Below, in pieces: positions 1-8,943 of a stretch of DNA of 60,556 nucleotides. Location: assembly GCF_040199715.1 (NCBI RefSeq), contig NZ_JBEFNA010000009.1:1-60556 (forward strand). Reading direction: 5' to 3'. Each line of letters begins with the position of its first letter. Positions within the stretch are counted from its first letter, which is position 1. Below the pieces are notes generated by a model. It was not told the origin of the DNA. It searched no databases and saw only the letters and a program-made list of their open reading frames with translations. Source of the stretch: Fusobacterium sp. SYSU M8D902 (GTDB lineage Bacteria > Fusobacteriota > Fusobacteriia > Fusobacteriales > Fusobacteriaceae). The translations under genes were made by a program, and so were the position numbers.

Positions 1-401
1 TGATTTAACCATAAGAATATTGGAGCACAAGCAGCAAAAGTACCCCAGCTTGATCCAGTAGCTATTGAAAGAATAGAGGTAACAACAACTCCAACCAAAG
101 CAACTGTTTTTCCTGTAATTCCCAATCTCAAAGCTACATTGATGATAGCAGCTCCAACTCCAGTAGCCATAAATACCTCAGCCATAGCATAAGCCAACAT
201 CAGAATAAATAGAGCAACAGTAATCTCCCTTACATTTGCCAATGCTGCATCTACCACCTCTGAAAAGTTTCTTTTTTCTGTTACCATAGCAACTATTGCT
301 GCAGCAACTGTTGCTAAAGGGGCTGCAAGTAAGGCATCAAACCCTGACATCATAAGTGCCGCTAAGATAAAAACCGGCATTAATTTAATAAATTCAACCA
401 T
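1..401 (-). CDS. NhaC-family transporter, LysW-like lysine permease (partial, 5' part)
   Basis: This is the N-terminal ~133 residues of an integral membrane protein that runs off the left edge of the window. The start is ATG at 401-399, preceded by AGGAGG at 416-411. The translation begins MVEFIKLMPVFILAALMMSG and is almost entirely hydrophobic. It carries SIATGSSWGTFAA, the conserved helix motif of the NhaC / Na+:H+ antiporter superfamily. The gene lies directly behind a lysine riboswitch with a terminator, so lysine import (the role proposed for LysW-type NhaC homologues) is more likely than pure Na+/H+ exchange. Family assignment is from motifs; substrate is inferred from the riboswitch. 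Confidence 0.8.
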   Translation of the reverse strand, partial: MVEFIKLMPVFILAALMMSGFDALLAAPLATVAAAIVAMVTEKRNFSEVVDAALANVREITVALFILMLAYAMAEVFMATGVGAAIINVALRLGITGKTVALVGVVVTSILSIATGSSWGTFAACAPIFLWLN

Positions 402-433
402 TTTAATTTTCCTCCTAAAACTTTTTTGATTTA

Positions 434-466
434 ATAAAAAAAGCACAGTCTTGAAAAGACTGTGCC
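434..466 (-). terminator. Riboswitch expression-platform terminator
   Basis: A perfect 10-bp hairpin with a short loop (GCACAGTCTT...AAGACTGTGC, 443-465) is followed on the minus strand by a run of U (442-436). It lies between the lysine aptamer and the transporter start, where a lysine-bound aptamer would permit termination. Confidence 0.85.
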
Positions 467-502
467 ATAAATTTACAATACAAAAAAAACATTGTATAAA
501 AA

Positions 503-676
503 CACAGATAGCTCTCCATTGACTTTTATCAATGACAACAATATGAATATTCTTCATATTGCCAACAGAAAAAATTAGCATTTTTTTCTATTTCGGCAAA
601 ATCCCCTTTCTAACTGTTTCATTGCCTGCAAAACTCCACAGTTATAATCTTGTCATTTGCTCCTCTATCATTTTTT
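503..676 (-). promoter_or_regulatory. Lysine riboswitch (L box) aptamer
   Basis: Read on the minus strand, the leader contains the ordered conserved blocks of the L box: GATAGAGGAGC at the 5' side, then AGAAAGGGGATTTTGCCGAA, then CTGTTGGCA, and finally GGAGAGCTATCTG closing P1. The P1 pairing (GATAG with CTATC), the overall length of about 170 nt and the downstream terminator all fit the class. Binding of lysine would switch off the transporter gene downstream. Confidence 0.93.
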
Positions 677-685
677 ATTCGGTTT

Positions 686-714
686 ATTTTACTTCAATTT
701 TTTATTTTTGTAAA
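686..714 (-). promoter_or_regulatory. Promoter of the lysine riboswitch transcript
   Basis: Minus-strand TTTACA (714-709) and TAAAAT (691-686) are separated by exactly 17 nt. The predicted transcription start near 679 falls just upstream of the riboswitch P1 stem. Confidence 0.65.
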
Positions 715-784
715 ATATATATTATATATACTTTTTAAATTTTCCTTATTTTCTATATTCTTTATCTCTTTACTAAAAAATTTA

Positions 785-813
785 TTGTAAAATCTTTTGC
801 TTTCCTATATAAT
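785..813 (+). promoter_or_regulatory. Promoter of the Crp/Fnr regulator gene
   Basis: TTGTAA (785-790) and a perfect TATAAT (808-813) are spaced 17 nt apart. They sit 30 nt upstream of the start codon, which has a GGTGG-type ribosome binding site. Confidence 0.7.
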
Positions 814-842
814 ATATTATCAATATGTAAAAGGTGGTGTAA

Positions 843-1529
843 ATGAAAAGAGCATTAAATAAAATTGCTTTACTTGACAACTTAGATAAAGAAACAAAAG
901 ATAGCTTATCTGCTATCTCAAAAATAAAGGAGTATAAAAAAGGTGATCTTCTATACTCACATAAGGAGAAGATAAATACTATTTATTTTATTTTAGAGGG
1001 TGTAGCTGGACTTTATAAGGCTAATGATGATAATTCAAGAAAAGTTATCTTTCTTTTAGGAGAGGGAAATCTTATAAATGAGGTAATCCTTTTTGAAAAC
1101 GTTACAACTTTAAGCTGTGAGCTACTCGCTCCTACAAAGCTTCTAGAGATACCTAGATTAGAGTTTGTTAAGATTTTAGAGAGCAGTCACTCATTATCTA
1201 AGGCTGTTATTGAATCTTTAATCAAAAAAAATAAAAAATTAACTCATCAATTAAAAAATATCTCTAACTCAATCACTGTTGATAGACAGATAGCTTTCAA
1301 ACTTTGGAAATTGGGAAGAGATTTTGGAAAAGAGACTCCAGAAGGAATTTTAATTGACTTTGATCTTCCAATAACATATTTAGCTGAGATGTTAGGTGCT
1401 AAGAGGGAGACTGTTTCAAGACAGGTTAAACTTCTTACTGAATTGGGATTGATAAGTGTTAATAAAAAGAGATTCACTCTTCATAAATACTCTGAATTAT
1501 TGGATTATTTCCATAAAGATAGTAAATAG
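843..1529 (+). CDS. Crp/Fnr-family transcriptional regulator
   Basis: The 228-aa protein has the two-domain layout of the family. Residues ~15-125 form a cyclic-nucleotide-binding-like beta-roll (KKGDLLYSHKEK, FILEGVAGLYK). Residues ~145-220 form a winged helix-turn-helix (YLAEMLGAKRETVSRQVKLL). The recognition helix reads R-E-T-V-S-R, as in CRP. No FNR-type N-terminal cysteine cluster is present; one Cys is seen near residue 95, so an oxygen-sensing 4Fe-4S cluster is unlikely. The ligand is unknown. The gene is monocistronic: it has its own promoter and ends in a bidirectional terminator. It diverges from the lysine transporter. A dyad at the globin promoter (15904-15917) is a possible target, on weak grounds. 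Confidence 0.9.
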   Translation: MKRALNKIALLDNLDKETKDSLSAISKIKEYKKGDLLYSHKEKINTIYFILEGVAGLYKANDDNSRKVIFLLGEGNLINEVILFENVTTLSCELLAPTKLLEIPRLEFVKILESSHSLSKAVIESLIKKNKKLTHQLKNISNSITVDRQIAFKLWKLGRDFGKETPEGILIDFDLPITYLAEMLGAKRETVSRQVKLLTELGLISVNKKRFTLHKYSELLDYFHKDSK

Positions 1530-1540
1530 ATTAAAAAAAA

Positions 1541-1564
1541 AACTCCCAAAAGGGAGTTTTTTTT
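1541..1564. terminator. Bidirectional terminator between crp/fnr-like gene and hup
   Basis: The hairpin AACTCCC-aaaa-GGGAGTT is flanked by A-rich sequence on the left and a T tract on the right. It can therefore end transcription from both converging genes. Confidence 0.88.
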
Positions 1565-1568
1565 ATTA

Positions 1569-1847
1569 CTATTTATTTACTTTTTCAGATAAAGCTTTTC
1601 CTGGTTTGAATTTAACAACTTTTTTAGCCTCAACTTTCATCTCTTCACCAGTTTGAGGGTTTCTACAAGTTCTAGCAGCTCTTTCAGATACTTCAAATTT
1701 TCCAAATCCTAAGAATGATACCTCTTCTCCTTTTACTAAAGCCTCTTCTAAAACATTAAGAAATGCCATAGCTTTTTTCTCAGCATCAACTTTAGTTGTA
1801 AACTCTCCCTTTTCACAATATAAATCTACAAATTCTTTTTTAGTCAT
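1569..1847 (-). CDS. hup: HU-family histone-like DNA-binding protein
   Basis: The 92-aa protein is the usual length for HU. It opens MTKKEFVDLYCEKGEF and has the HU/IHF signature with GFGKFEV near residue 49, then RAARTCRNPQTGEEM, the flexible arm that inserts into the minor groove. It compacts and bends DNA in the nucleoid. A strong TCCTCC-complement ribosome binding site precedes the ATG. It is last in line behind polC but has its own consensus promoter (1901-1929), allowing the high expression HU needs. Confidence 0.95.
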   Translation of the reverse strand: MTKKEFVDLYCEKGEFTTKVDAEKKAMAFLNVLEEALVKGEEVSFLGFGKFEVSERAARTCRNPQTGEEMKVEAKKVVKFKPGKALSEKVNK

Positions 1848-1900
1848 TTGATTATCCTCCTTAATCTTTATAGCAATTACTATAAGTACTCATACTATCT

Positions 1901-1929
1901 TTTATACCACATCACTGCTAATTTTACAA
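1901..1929 (-). promoter_or_regulatory. hup promoter
   Basis: Minus-strand TTGTAA (1929-1924) and TATAAA (1906-1901) are spaced 17 nt apart, just beyond the polC stop codon. Confidence 0.65.
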
Positions 1930-1947
1930 CTATTTTTATTTTTTTTT

Positions 1948-4900
1948 CTAAAAAAGAGAAATCTGGTTTGTTTCACTCAATGAATCAATAGCTTTTAAAC
2001 TTTTTAATTTGTCAACTATTGTCTGAGAAACCTTTGTTCTTCTCTTTAGATCTTCAAAAGATAGGAATTTACTCTCCTCTCTCTCCTTTATAATATTATC
2101 AATAACAGCTCCTCCCAATCCTGCAAGTGCAATTAAAGGAACTCTAATCTTTCCATCTTCAATTGTAAATTTAACACCACCAGATTTATATATATCTATT
2201 GGCAAGAACTCCAATCCTCTAGCATACATCTCTACAATAATCTCACAAATAGCCATTTCAGCCTTCTTTTTAACATCCAATTTTGGCTCTTTATTTAAGA
2301 TCTCTAGATGTGCCTTAGCTGATTCTGGATTTCCCATAATCTCATAATCAAAATCCTCTGCTTTTCTAGATAGATATGCAGCATAGAAAGCCAACGGATA
2401 GTGAACTTTAAAGTATGCTATTCTCATTGCCATCATTACATAAGCCACAGCATGTCCCTTAGGGAACATATATTTTATTCTTCTACAAGATTCTATATAC
2501 CACTCAGCTACATTATGTTCTTTCATCAAGTCTGAATATGCTTGCCAACCTTCAGGATTTTTTGTAGGCTGTCCCTTTCTTACAAACTCCATTATCTTAA
2601 ATGATGTTCCTTTCTCTATACCTTGGTCAATAAGATAGTTCATTATGTCATCACGAACTGTTATAACTTGAGAAAGTGTTGCTTGTTTTTGCCTTATAAA
2701 CTCTTGAGCATTGTTTAACCAAACATCTGTTCCATGTGATAGCCCTGATATTCTAACTAATTCAGCAAAAGTCTTAGGCATTGTATCTATCAACATCTGA
2801 CGTACAAATGGAGTTCCGAACTCTGGTACACCAAATGTTCCTACAACTGAATTTATCTGTTCTGGAGTTACACCTAGTGACTCTGTACTTGAGAATATCT
2901 TTAGTGTCTCTGGATCTGCAAGTGGAATTGAGTATATATCCACTCCTGTATACTCCTGTAGTAGCTTTATAGTAGTCGGATCATCATGTCCTAATATATC
3001 TAGTTTTACAAGCTGTTCGTCCATTACGTGATAGTCAAAATGAGTTGTGATTGAGTCATTTTTCTCATCATTAGCTGGTTTTTGCACTGGACAAAACTCA
3101 TAGATTGTGTGGTCTCTTGGTACTACTACCATTCCTCCTGGGTGCTGTCCTGTTGTCTTTTTAGCTCCCTCACACTTCTTAGCAAGTCTAATTATCTCAG
3201 CTCTGTTATTTTTCATATCATGCTCTTCAAAATACTTTTTAACATAACCTTCAGCATTTTTTTCTGCTAGTGTAGAGATTGTTCCTGCTTTAAATACATT
3301 CTCTTTTCCAAACATCTGCTCACAATATCTATGTATCTCAGATTGGTACTCTCCTGAAAAGTTAAGGTCTATATCTGGAACTTTATCTCCATTAAATCCC
3401 ATAAATACTTCAAATGGTATTGAGTATCCATCTCTTTTATACATCTGTCCACACTTTGGACATACCTTCTCTGGTAAGTCAATCCCCACTCCCTCTCTCT
3501 CTATAAATTCAGAATGTTTACACTCTGGATTGGTACAGATATAGTGAGGATAAAGGGCATTAACCTCTGTTATTCCCATCATAAAAGCTACAAGTGAAGA
3601 TCCTACTGATCCTCTTGACCCTACTAGATAACCACTATCTAATGATTTTTTTACCAGCTTTTGTGCAGAGAGATAAAGCACTGAGAATCCATTTCCTATA
3701 ATGGCATTTAACTCTCTTTCCAACCTTGCTGCAACAATCTCTGGAAGTGGATCGCCATAGATTCTATAAGCTTTTTCATACGTCATCTCTTTTACTATAT
3801 TCTCAGCATTATCTATCTTAGGAGGATAAAATCCATCTGGAACTGGTTTTATCTTCTCTATTCTATCAGCTATAAGATTAGTATTCTCTATAACTATCTC
3901 CTTAGCCACCTCTTCTCCTAAATAACTGAACTCTTGTAACATCTCATCAGTTGTTCTAAAGAAAAATTTATTATCTATCATATATTGATTTTTTCTAAAA
4001 ACTGTTCCACTACCATATAGCAAAATACTTCTAATCTTGTAATCTTCCTCTTCTAAATAGTGAACATTAGAACTAGCTGTAACCATAATTCCCTTACTCT
4101 TTGCTAATTGATAGAAATAGCTGTTCATGCTTTCAATAGCTGTAAAAGATGAGATACTTCCCGTTCCATCCTCTTCATATAGTTCAGCATAAGCTCCTTT
4201 AGGTAACAGTTCTATATAATCATAAAACTCTATATTTTTTTCTATATTTTCATAATCATATCTCATATAGTAATCAGATAACTCACTATCATTAGAAAAA
4301 TGTACAGTCAATGAGTTTCCAACTATCAAGCCCTCTCTATATTTTTGAAGGTGTGACTTTAAAACTCTTGGTTTTTTATTTCCATAGTTATCTATATGAG
4401 CTTCTGAAACAAGCTTATACATATTCTTTAATCCAGCTAAATTCTCCACTAACACCATTACATTATGTGTATCTTGCTTCTTCAAATTTATTGGAAATGC
4501 TCCTGTTATCTCATTTAGATTAGTAACTCCCTTATCTAAATATCTCTCCATAAAGATGATAAACATATTTGCAGTAGCTTGTGAGTCATCTACAGCTCTA
4601 TGGTGACTCTCTAAAGATAGTCCTAAGACCTTATTTAAGTTTTTCAACCCGAAGCTCTTTAAATCTGGATAAAGATCCCTAGCCATCTGAAGTGTATCTA
4701 TTACTGCAGGAGTATAATCATAGCCTAACAACCTCTTTACATCTCTTCTTATAAATCCCATATCGAAAGCTGCATTGTGAGCTACCATAGTTGCATCTCC
4801 AACAAACTCCATAAACTTTGGTAACACCTCTTCTATAGTAGGCATATTGTCCACCATATCCTGAGTTATATTAGTAAGCTCCTGTATCTTTTGTGGTATA

Positions 4901-6297
4901 GCTTTCTTTGGATTTACTAGCTGTGAAAATCTATCTATAATTCTATTTCCTTGTAATTTCACTGCTCCTATCTCTATTATCTCATGCTCATGTGAGTTAA
5001 GTCCCATTGTCTCCAAGTCGAATACAACAAAATATTCCTCCATAATAGGTGAGTCCTTACAACTTCTTACCATCTCTGCCTCATCATCTACCATATACAT
5101 CTCACAACCAAGTATTGGCTTAATATCCTTTCCTTTAGCTGCTTTATATGCAAATGGAAAAGCATGAACAACAGAGTAATCTGTAATTGCAACTGCTTGG
5201 TGTCCATAGGCAATAGCTTGTTTGATTATATCAGATATATCTGCTACCCCTACCATCTCACTCATTTTACTATGAGTATGTAATTCTACCATTTTTAATT
5301 CAGATTTATCTACTCTTGTTTCCTTAACTCTATCCAATTTATTTATAGAGTTTATCATCATTATCTCTTCATTATCTGAAAATCTATCTGTCTGTTTCTT
5401 TCCACTTATCTTTACATAGTCACCTATTTTTATCTCAAGAGGTTTATCCTTTTCTAAAAATATCTTTGTAGTTAGAGATGTCTTATTGTCAGTTACTCTA
5501 ATAGTCATAATTACCCTATCATTTTTTATATCTCTTGACTCCAGTGCAAATATCTCTCCTTCAACTACACAAGTATCATCATCATATAGTTCAAAAAACT
5601 CCTCTAATGGTATTGATTTCCCTTTAATCTCCTTTGTCTTATTAGCAGAAAATCCACTTTTTGAGAATCCAGCACTCTTAACAAATACCTCTTGCGATCT
5701 ATTTTTATTAATATTTTGCTGAGCATTCTTTTGATTTTCCATATCTATTTTAGCTGATAAAGTGATAATCTCATTCTGTTTCTCTTTTTCAATTTTAGAA
5801 ACCTCTTGAGTAAAATCTCCCAATACAAAATTTACCCTAAAATTATATATTCCAAAGTTCTCTAAAATACTCTCTAACTTCTCATCAATTTGTGAGTTTT
5901 TTAATATATCTATAGCACTCTGTTCAGCTAATGTTATATTTATACGTTCATCTTCAATAGTTATTCTATATAGATATAAAAAAGATTTAGAGATAGCATT
6001 TCTAGCTTTCAATCTTATGATTGCTCTCTCTACTATCTCTATCAACTGCTCTTTTCTTATATCTTTCTCTAAAAAGCTTACTGTAAAATCAACTTCCAGC
6101 TCTTTTCCAAAATTTTTCTTTATATTCTCATAGATGACATCTAATTCATTTAGATCATTAACTGAAGGAACAGAACATTTAAATCTCATTTTTTTATTTC
6201 TTTGTGAGAATACAATCTCTGCAACATCTACATTTTTTATTCCCATCTTCCTAAAAATTCCATCTTGTGGTTTTATTCTTATCTCATTTCTATCCAT
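1948..6297 (-). CDS. polC: DNA polymerase III alpha subunit, PolC type
   Basis: This is the replicative polymerase of low-GC bacteria, with a built-in 3'-5' proofreading exonuclease. In order: an N-terminal region; an OB fold (~240-320); a PHP domain starting near 340 (VELHTHSKMSEM) that is split by the DEDD exonuclease at ~425-590 (FVVFDLETMG); then the polymerase with a Cys-rich zinc site (CTNPEC...CPKCGQ) and the catalytic Asp motif PDIDLNF. The total of about 1449 aa is normal for PolC. ATG at 6297 is preferred: GGAGGA lies 5 nt upstream, while a TTG 12 nt further upstream would overlap that ribosome binding site. It follows the RNA methyltransferase gene by a few bases and is probably cotranscribed with it. 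Confidence 0.97.
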   Translation of the reverse strand: MDRNEIRIKPQDGIFRKMGIKNVDVAEIVFSQRNKKMRFKCSVPSVNDLNELDVIYENIKKNFGKELEVDFTVSFLEKDIRKEQLIEIVERAIIRLKARNAISKSFLYLYRITIEDERINITLAEQSAIDILKNSQIDEKLESILENFGIYNFRVNFVLGDFTQEVSKIEKEKQNEIITLSAKIDMENQKNAQQNINKNRSQEVFVKSAGFSKSGFSANKTKEIKGKSIPLEEFFELYDDDTCVVEGEIFALESRDIKNDRVIMTIRVTDNKTSLTTKIFLEKDKPLEIKIGDYVKISGKKQTDRFSDNEEIMMINSINKLDRVKETRVDKSELKMVELHTHSKMSEMVGVADISDIIKQAIAYGHQAVAITDYSVVHAFPFAYKAAKGKDIKPILGCEMYMVDDEAEMVRSCKDSPIMEEYFVVFDLETMGLNSHEHEIIEIGAVKLQGNRIIDRFSQLVNPKKAIPQKIQELTNITQDMVDNMPTIEEVLPKFMEFVGDATMVAHNAAFDMGFIRRDVKRLLGYDYTPAVIDTLQMARDLYPDLKSFGLKNLNKVLGLSLESHHRAVDDSQATANMFIIFMERYLDKGVTNLNEITGAFPINLKKQDTHNVMVLVENLAGLKNMYKLVSEAHIDNYGNKKPRVLKSHLQKYREGLIVGNSLTVHFSNDSELSDYYMRYDYENIEKNIEFYDYIELLPKGAYAELYEEDGTGSISSFTAIESMNSYFYQLAKSKGIMVTASSNVHYLEEEDYKIRSILLYGSGTVFRKNQYMIDNKFFFRTTDEMLQEFSYLGEEVAKEIVIENTNLIADRIEKIKPVPDGFYPPKIDNAENIVKEMTYEKAYRIYGDPLPEIVAARLERELNAIIGNGFSVLYLSAQKLVKKSLDSGYLVGSRGSVGSSLVAFMMGITEVNALYPHYICTNPECKHSEFIEREGVGIDLPEKVCPKCGQMYKRDGYSIPFEVFMGFNGDKVPDIDLNFSGEYQSEIHRYCEQMFGKENVFKAGTISTLAEKNAEGYVKKYFEEHDMKNNRAEIIRLAKKCEGAKKTTGQHPGGMVVVPRDHTIYEFCPVQKPANDEKNDSITTHFDYHVMDEQLVKLDILGHDDPTTIKLLQEYTGVDIYSIPLADPETLKIFSSTESLGVTPEQINSVVGTFGVPEFGTPFVRQMLIDTMPKTFAELVRISGLSHGTDVWLNNAQEFIRQKQATLSQVITVRDDIMNYLIDQGIEKGTSFKIMEFVRKGQPTKNPEGWQAYSDLMKEHNVAEWYIESCRRIKYMFPKGHAVAYVMMAMRIAYFKVHYPLAFYAAYLSRKAEDFDYEIMGNPESAKAHLEILNKEPKLDVKKKAEMAICEIIVEMYARGLEFLPIDIYKSGGVKFTIEDGKIRVPLIALAGLGGAVIDNIIKEREESKFLSFEDLKRRTKVSQTIVDKLKSLKAIDSLSETNQISLF

Positions 6298-6315
6298 TTG
6301 TTCCTCCAAAATAGA

Positions 6316-6879
6316 CTATTTTTCTCCTAATAATCTATCCAATATTATAGCCACAGCAGCTCTAACTGATAGGTGATTATATTTTGTATTTCCTCTAATT
6401 GGCTCTAATATATAATCTGACATATCCATTACCTCATCAGTTAAGCCCCAACCTGTTCCAAATAGTAATAAGTATGGTCTATCATCTTCAAATATCTTCT
6501 GAGATAACTCTCCATATCCTACTGTATTAGGAAATATTCTTGCTGATGTAGTTATAATTACAGGCTTTTGTCCCTCTTTTGCCTCTATCTCAGCTATTGT
6601 ATCCTCTATGCTGTTCATCACTCTAGTTATTGAGAAAGCATCCTCTCTATCCTTATTAAATTGTCCTCCTGTACCCTCTTGCCAGTACCCTATAATTCTC
6701 TCTGTCAACATTTTTTGAGCATCTACAGGAACTACTAATCTATATCCTGCTAGATCATATGTTCTACAACTTCTAGATATATCATGAATATCAAAATTTG
6801 TAACAGATGTACAAACTACACTATTATTTTTATTATAAACAGGATAGTGAACTAATCCTAAATAAACTTTTTCTCTCAT
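6316..6879 (-). CDS. SAM-dependent RNA methyltransferase (TrmD-associated SPOUT-like family)
   Basis: The 187-aa protein resembles the RNA_Me_trans family, small SPOUT-like putative RNA 2'-O-methyltransferases often encoded beside trmD. Visible motifs are YLGLVHYPVYNK at the N terminus, DISRSCRTYDL, and a glycine-rich LLFGTGWGLTDEV segment plus IRGNTKYNHLSVRAA near the C terminus, matching the knotted SAM-binding end. The rRNA or tRNA target cannot be read from the sequence. It lies 9 nt after the gamma-carbonic-anhydrase-like gene in the rimM-trmD operon. Confidence 0.8.
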   Translation of the reverse strand: MREKVYLGLVHYPVYNKNNSVVCTSVTNFDIHDISRSCRTYDLAGYRLVVPVDAQKMLTERIIGYWQEGTGGQFNKDREDAFSITRVMNSIEDTIAEIEAKEGQKPVIITTSARIFPNTVGYGELSQKIFEDDRPYLLLFGTGWGLTDEVMDMSDYILEPIRGNTKYNHLSVRAAVAIILDRLLGEK

Positions 6880-6888
6880 TTTTTTCTC

Positions 6889-7407
6889 CTAAATTTCCTC
6901 TAAATTTGACTTGTATTTTTCTATATCTTCAACATAAACCTTATAGGCATATTTTAAATACTCTCTATTCTCCTCTGTGAGAGTTCTAACTACTCTAGCT
7001 GGAGAACCAGCTATGAGATCTCCCTCTTTTGCTTGAAGTTTTGGAGTGACAACTGATCCTGCTGCTACTAGACAGTTATTAGGAATTACACTACCATTTA
7101 AAATAGTGCTTCCCATTCCTATTACACACTCATCTCCAATAACACATCCATGAATAATACAGTTATGTCCTATAGTTACTCTTTCACCAATTGTCACTGG
7201 ATATGGTGTATCTCCATGTACAGTTGAATTATCTTGAATGTTTGAATCTCTTCCTACTGTCACCCTACTCATATCAGCTCTTACCACTGCTCCAAACCAT
7301 ATAGAAACATTCTCTGAAGTAACTACATCACCTATTACAGTGGCATTATGAGCTATATAATTATTTTTTCCCAGTTTAGGGATCTTCTCTCCAAATTTAT
7401 ATATCAT
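6889..7407 (-). CDS. Gamma-carbonic-anhydrase-like hexapeptide-repeat protein
   Basis: The 172-aa left-handed beta-helix protein is built from hexapeptide repeats (residues ~15-140: AHNATVIGDV, SIWFGAVVRAD, VTIGHNCIIHGC, VIGMGSTIL). Metal-binding histidines at HGD, GHN and IIHG are present, as in the YrdA/PaaY/gamma-CA family. These are trimeric metalloproteins; some hydrate CO2 and others have unknown roles. The start overlaps the stop of trmD, indicating translational coupling. Confidence 0.85.
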   Translation of the reverse strand: MIYKFGEKIPKLGKNNYIAHNATVIGDVVTSENVSIWFGAVVRADMSRVTVGRDSNIQDNSTVHGDTPYPVTIGERVTIGHNCIIHGCVIGDECVIGMGSTILNGSVIPNNCLVAAGSVVTPKLQAKEGDLIAGSPARVVRTLTEENREYLKYAYKVYVEDIEKYKSNLEEI

Positions 7408-8132
7408 TATCTTTCCTTTCCAAGTTCCTTTTTTATCTCAGCTAGGAGCTTTTTCTCTACTTTAGTTAATTCTCTTCCCTCTAGTAAATCTTTTCTTCTG
7501 ATATATGTTCTCTTCAAACTCTCTTTTAATCTCCAAGTCTCAATATTTTTATGATGCCCTGATAGCAATACAGCTGGAACTTTTAATCCTTCATACTCCG
7601 CTGGTCTCGTATACTGTGGATAATCTAGTAGTCCATTGAAGAAAGAATCATTCTCATAGGACTCTTTCTTTATAACTCCAGGAACTAATCTAGCTATACA
7701 ATCAGCCATCAGCATAGCTGGTAACTCTCCTCCAGTCAAAACAAAATCCCCTATTGAAACTTCTAAATCAACTTTATTCTCCACTACTCTCTCATCTATT
7801 CCCTCATAGTGTCCTGCTATAATCGTTATCTCCTCTTCCTGTGATAAGGATATAGCTAACTGCTGATTAAATTTAACCCCTTGAGGAGTGGTATATATAA
7901 CCTTTCCTTTTACTGTTTCTAAAGCTCTAAATAGTGGCTCTATCTTCATAACCATTCCAGCTCCACCACCAAATGGCATATCGTCAGCCTGCTTATGTTT
8001 ATCGTAACAAAAATCTCTAATATCGATTATGTTTATCTCAAGCAATCCTCTCTCTAAAGCTTTACCTATTATACTTTCACTTTTAAATCCTGAAAACATC
8101 TCAGGAAAAAGAGTAAGAATATTTATTTTCAT
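7407..8132 (-). CDS. trmD: tRNA (guanine37-N1)-methyltransferase
   Basis: TrmD methylates G37 next to the anticodon to prevent +1 frameshifting. The 241-aa protein begins MKINILTLFPEMF and has the SPOUT-family trefoil-knot SAM site (IGDFVLTGGELPAM) and YPQYTRP. The ATG at 8132 is chosen over one 24 nt upstream because family members start at this point and GAGGA lies 6-7 nt before it. It starts 1 nt after the rimM stop codon, the conserved rimM-trmD pairing. Confidence 0.97.
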   Translation of the reverse strand: MKINILTLFPEMFSGFKSESIIGKALERGLLEINIIDIRDFCYDKHKQADDMPFGGGAGMVMKIEPLFRALETVKGKVIYTTPQGVKFNQQLAISLSQEEEITIIAGHYEGIDERVVENKVDLEVSIGDFVLTGGELPAMLMADCIARLVPGVIKKESYENDSFFNGLLDYPQYTRPAEYEGLKVPAVLLSGHHKNIETWRLKESLKRTYIRRKDLLEGRELTKVEKKLLAEIKKELGKER

Positions 8133-8133
8133 A

Positions 8134-8685
8134 CTATTCCTCGTCCATTCCATCATCTTGTTGATATTTTTTACCTTTTTCCTCTTTCATTCCTTCAATT
8201 AAATGGATATATATCTCTCTTTTATCAAAGTCTATTCTCTTTACAAACTCATCTATATCTGGAACCATTATCTCTGTCTTCCCTGATTCTATAACAAGAA
8301 TATCGTGAGCAGCTGTTTCAAAAATATCTACAACTAATCCTAACTCCTCATTGTTATCCACATCTATAGCCTTCATATTCAATAGATCGTTTAAAAGATA
8401 CTCATCTTCTCCTATTCCTAATAGCTCTCTTCTAACCTTTATAAAACCATTTTTTAACTTTCCAGCCTCTGTTTTATTAGTTATCTCTTCAAACTCTAGA
8501 ACACACTTATTTCCAACTAAATGTGATGCTGATTTTACTGTAAGGATTCTCTGATTATTAGAGTCACTCTCTATAACTATTCTATTTCCTAAAAGTATCT
8601 CTATATTCTCTATATTTGATACAACTTTTACAGCTCCTTTTAAATGATGAGTTCCTGATATTTTTCCAATTGTTAAAAGTTCCAT
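8134..8685 (-). CDS. rimM: Ribosome maturation factor
   Basis: RimM helps assemble the head of the 30S subunit, binding S19/16S rRNA. The 183-aa protein has the N-terminal beta-barrel opening GKISGTHHLKGAVKV and the C-terminal PRC barrel (GLVVDIFETAAHDILVIE, MVPDIDEFVK). The C-terminal tail is charged (KEEKGKKYQQDDGMDEE). An AGGAGG site precedes the ATG. It sits between khpA and trmD as in many Firmicutes. Confidence 0.95.
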   Translation of the reverse strand: MELLTIGKISGTHHLKGAVKVVSNIENIEILLGNRIVIESDSNNQRILTVKSASHLVGNKCVLEFEEITNKTEAGKLKNGFIKVRRELLGIGEDEYLLNDLLNMKAIDVDNNEELGLVVDIFETAAHDILVIESGKTEIMVPDIDEFVKRIDFDKREIYIHLIEGMKEEKGKKYQQDDGMDEE

Positions 8686-8693
8686 GCACCCTC

Positions 8694-8933
8694 CTAATCT
8701 AAAAACTCAACGTTTACATTAAGTTTATCTTTTACTCCAGCAGCTTGCATAACTCCTCTTATAGCATTTGCTGTCAATCCATTTTTTCCAATTACTTTTC
8801 CCATCTCGCCTTGAGCAACATTCACTTTAAATACTACAGTATCATCTACCATATCATATGTAATTCTTGTTTCTGAATTATTATCCACTAACTCTTCTAT
8901 GATGTATCTAATTAATTTTTCTAATTTCTCCAT
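8694..8933 (-). CDS. khpA: KH-domain RNA-binding protein
   Basis: The 79-aa protein is a single KH domain with the nucleic-acid-binding GKVIGKNG loop in the middle. KhpA works with KhpB as a global RNA chaperone; in Gram-positive bacteria it affects cell elongation and division. The gene occupies the usual khpA-rimM-trmD position, but rpsP, the normal upstream partner, is absent. Confidence 0.93.
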   Translation of the reverse strand: MEKLEKLIRYIIEELVDNNSETRITYDMVDDTVVFKVNVAQGEMGKVIGKNGLTANAIRGVMQAAGVKDKLNVNVEFLD

Positions 8934-8943
8934 TTTTTCCTCC

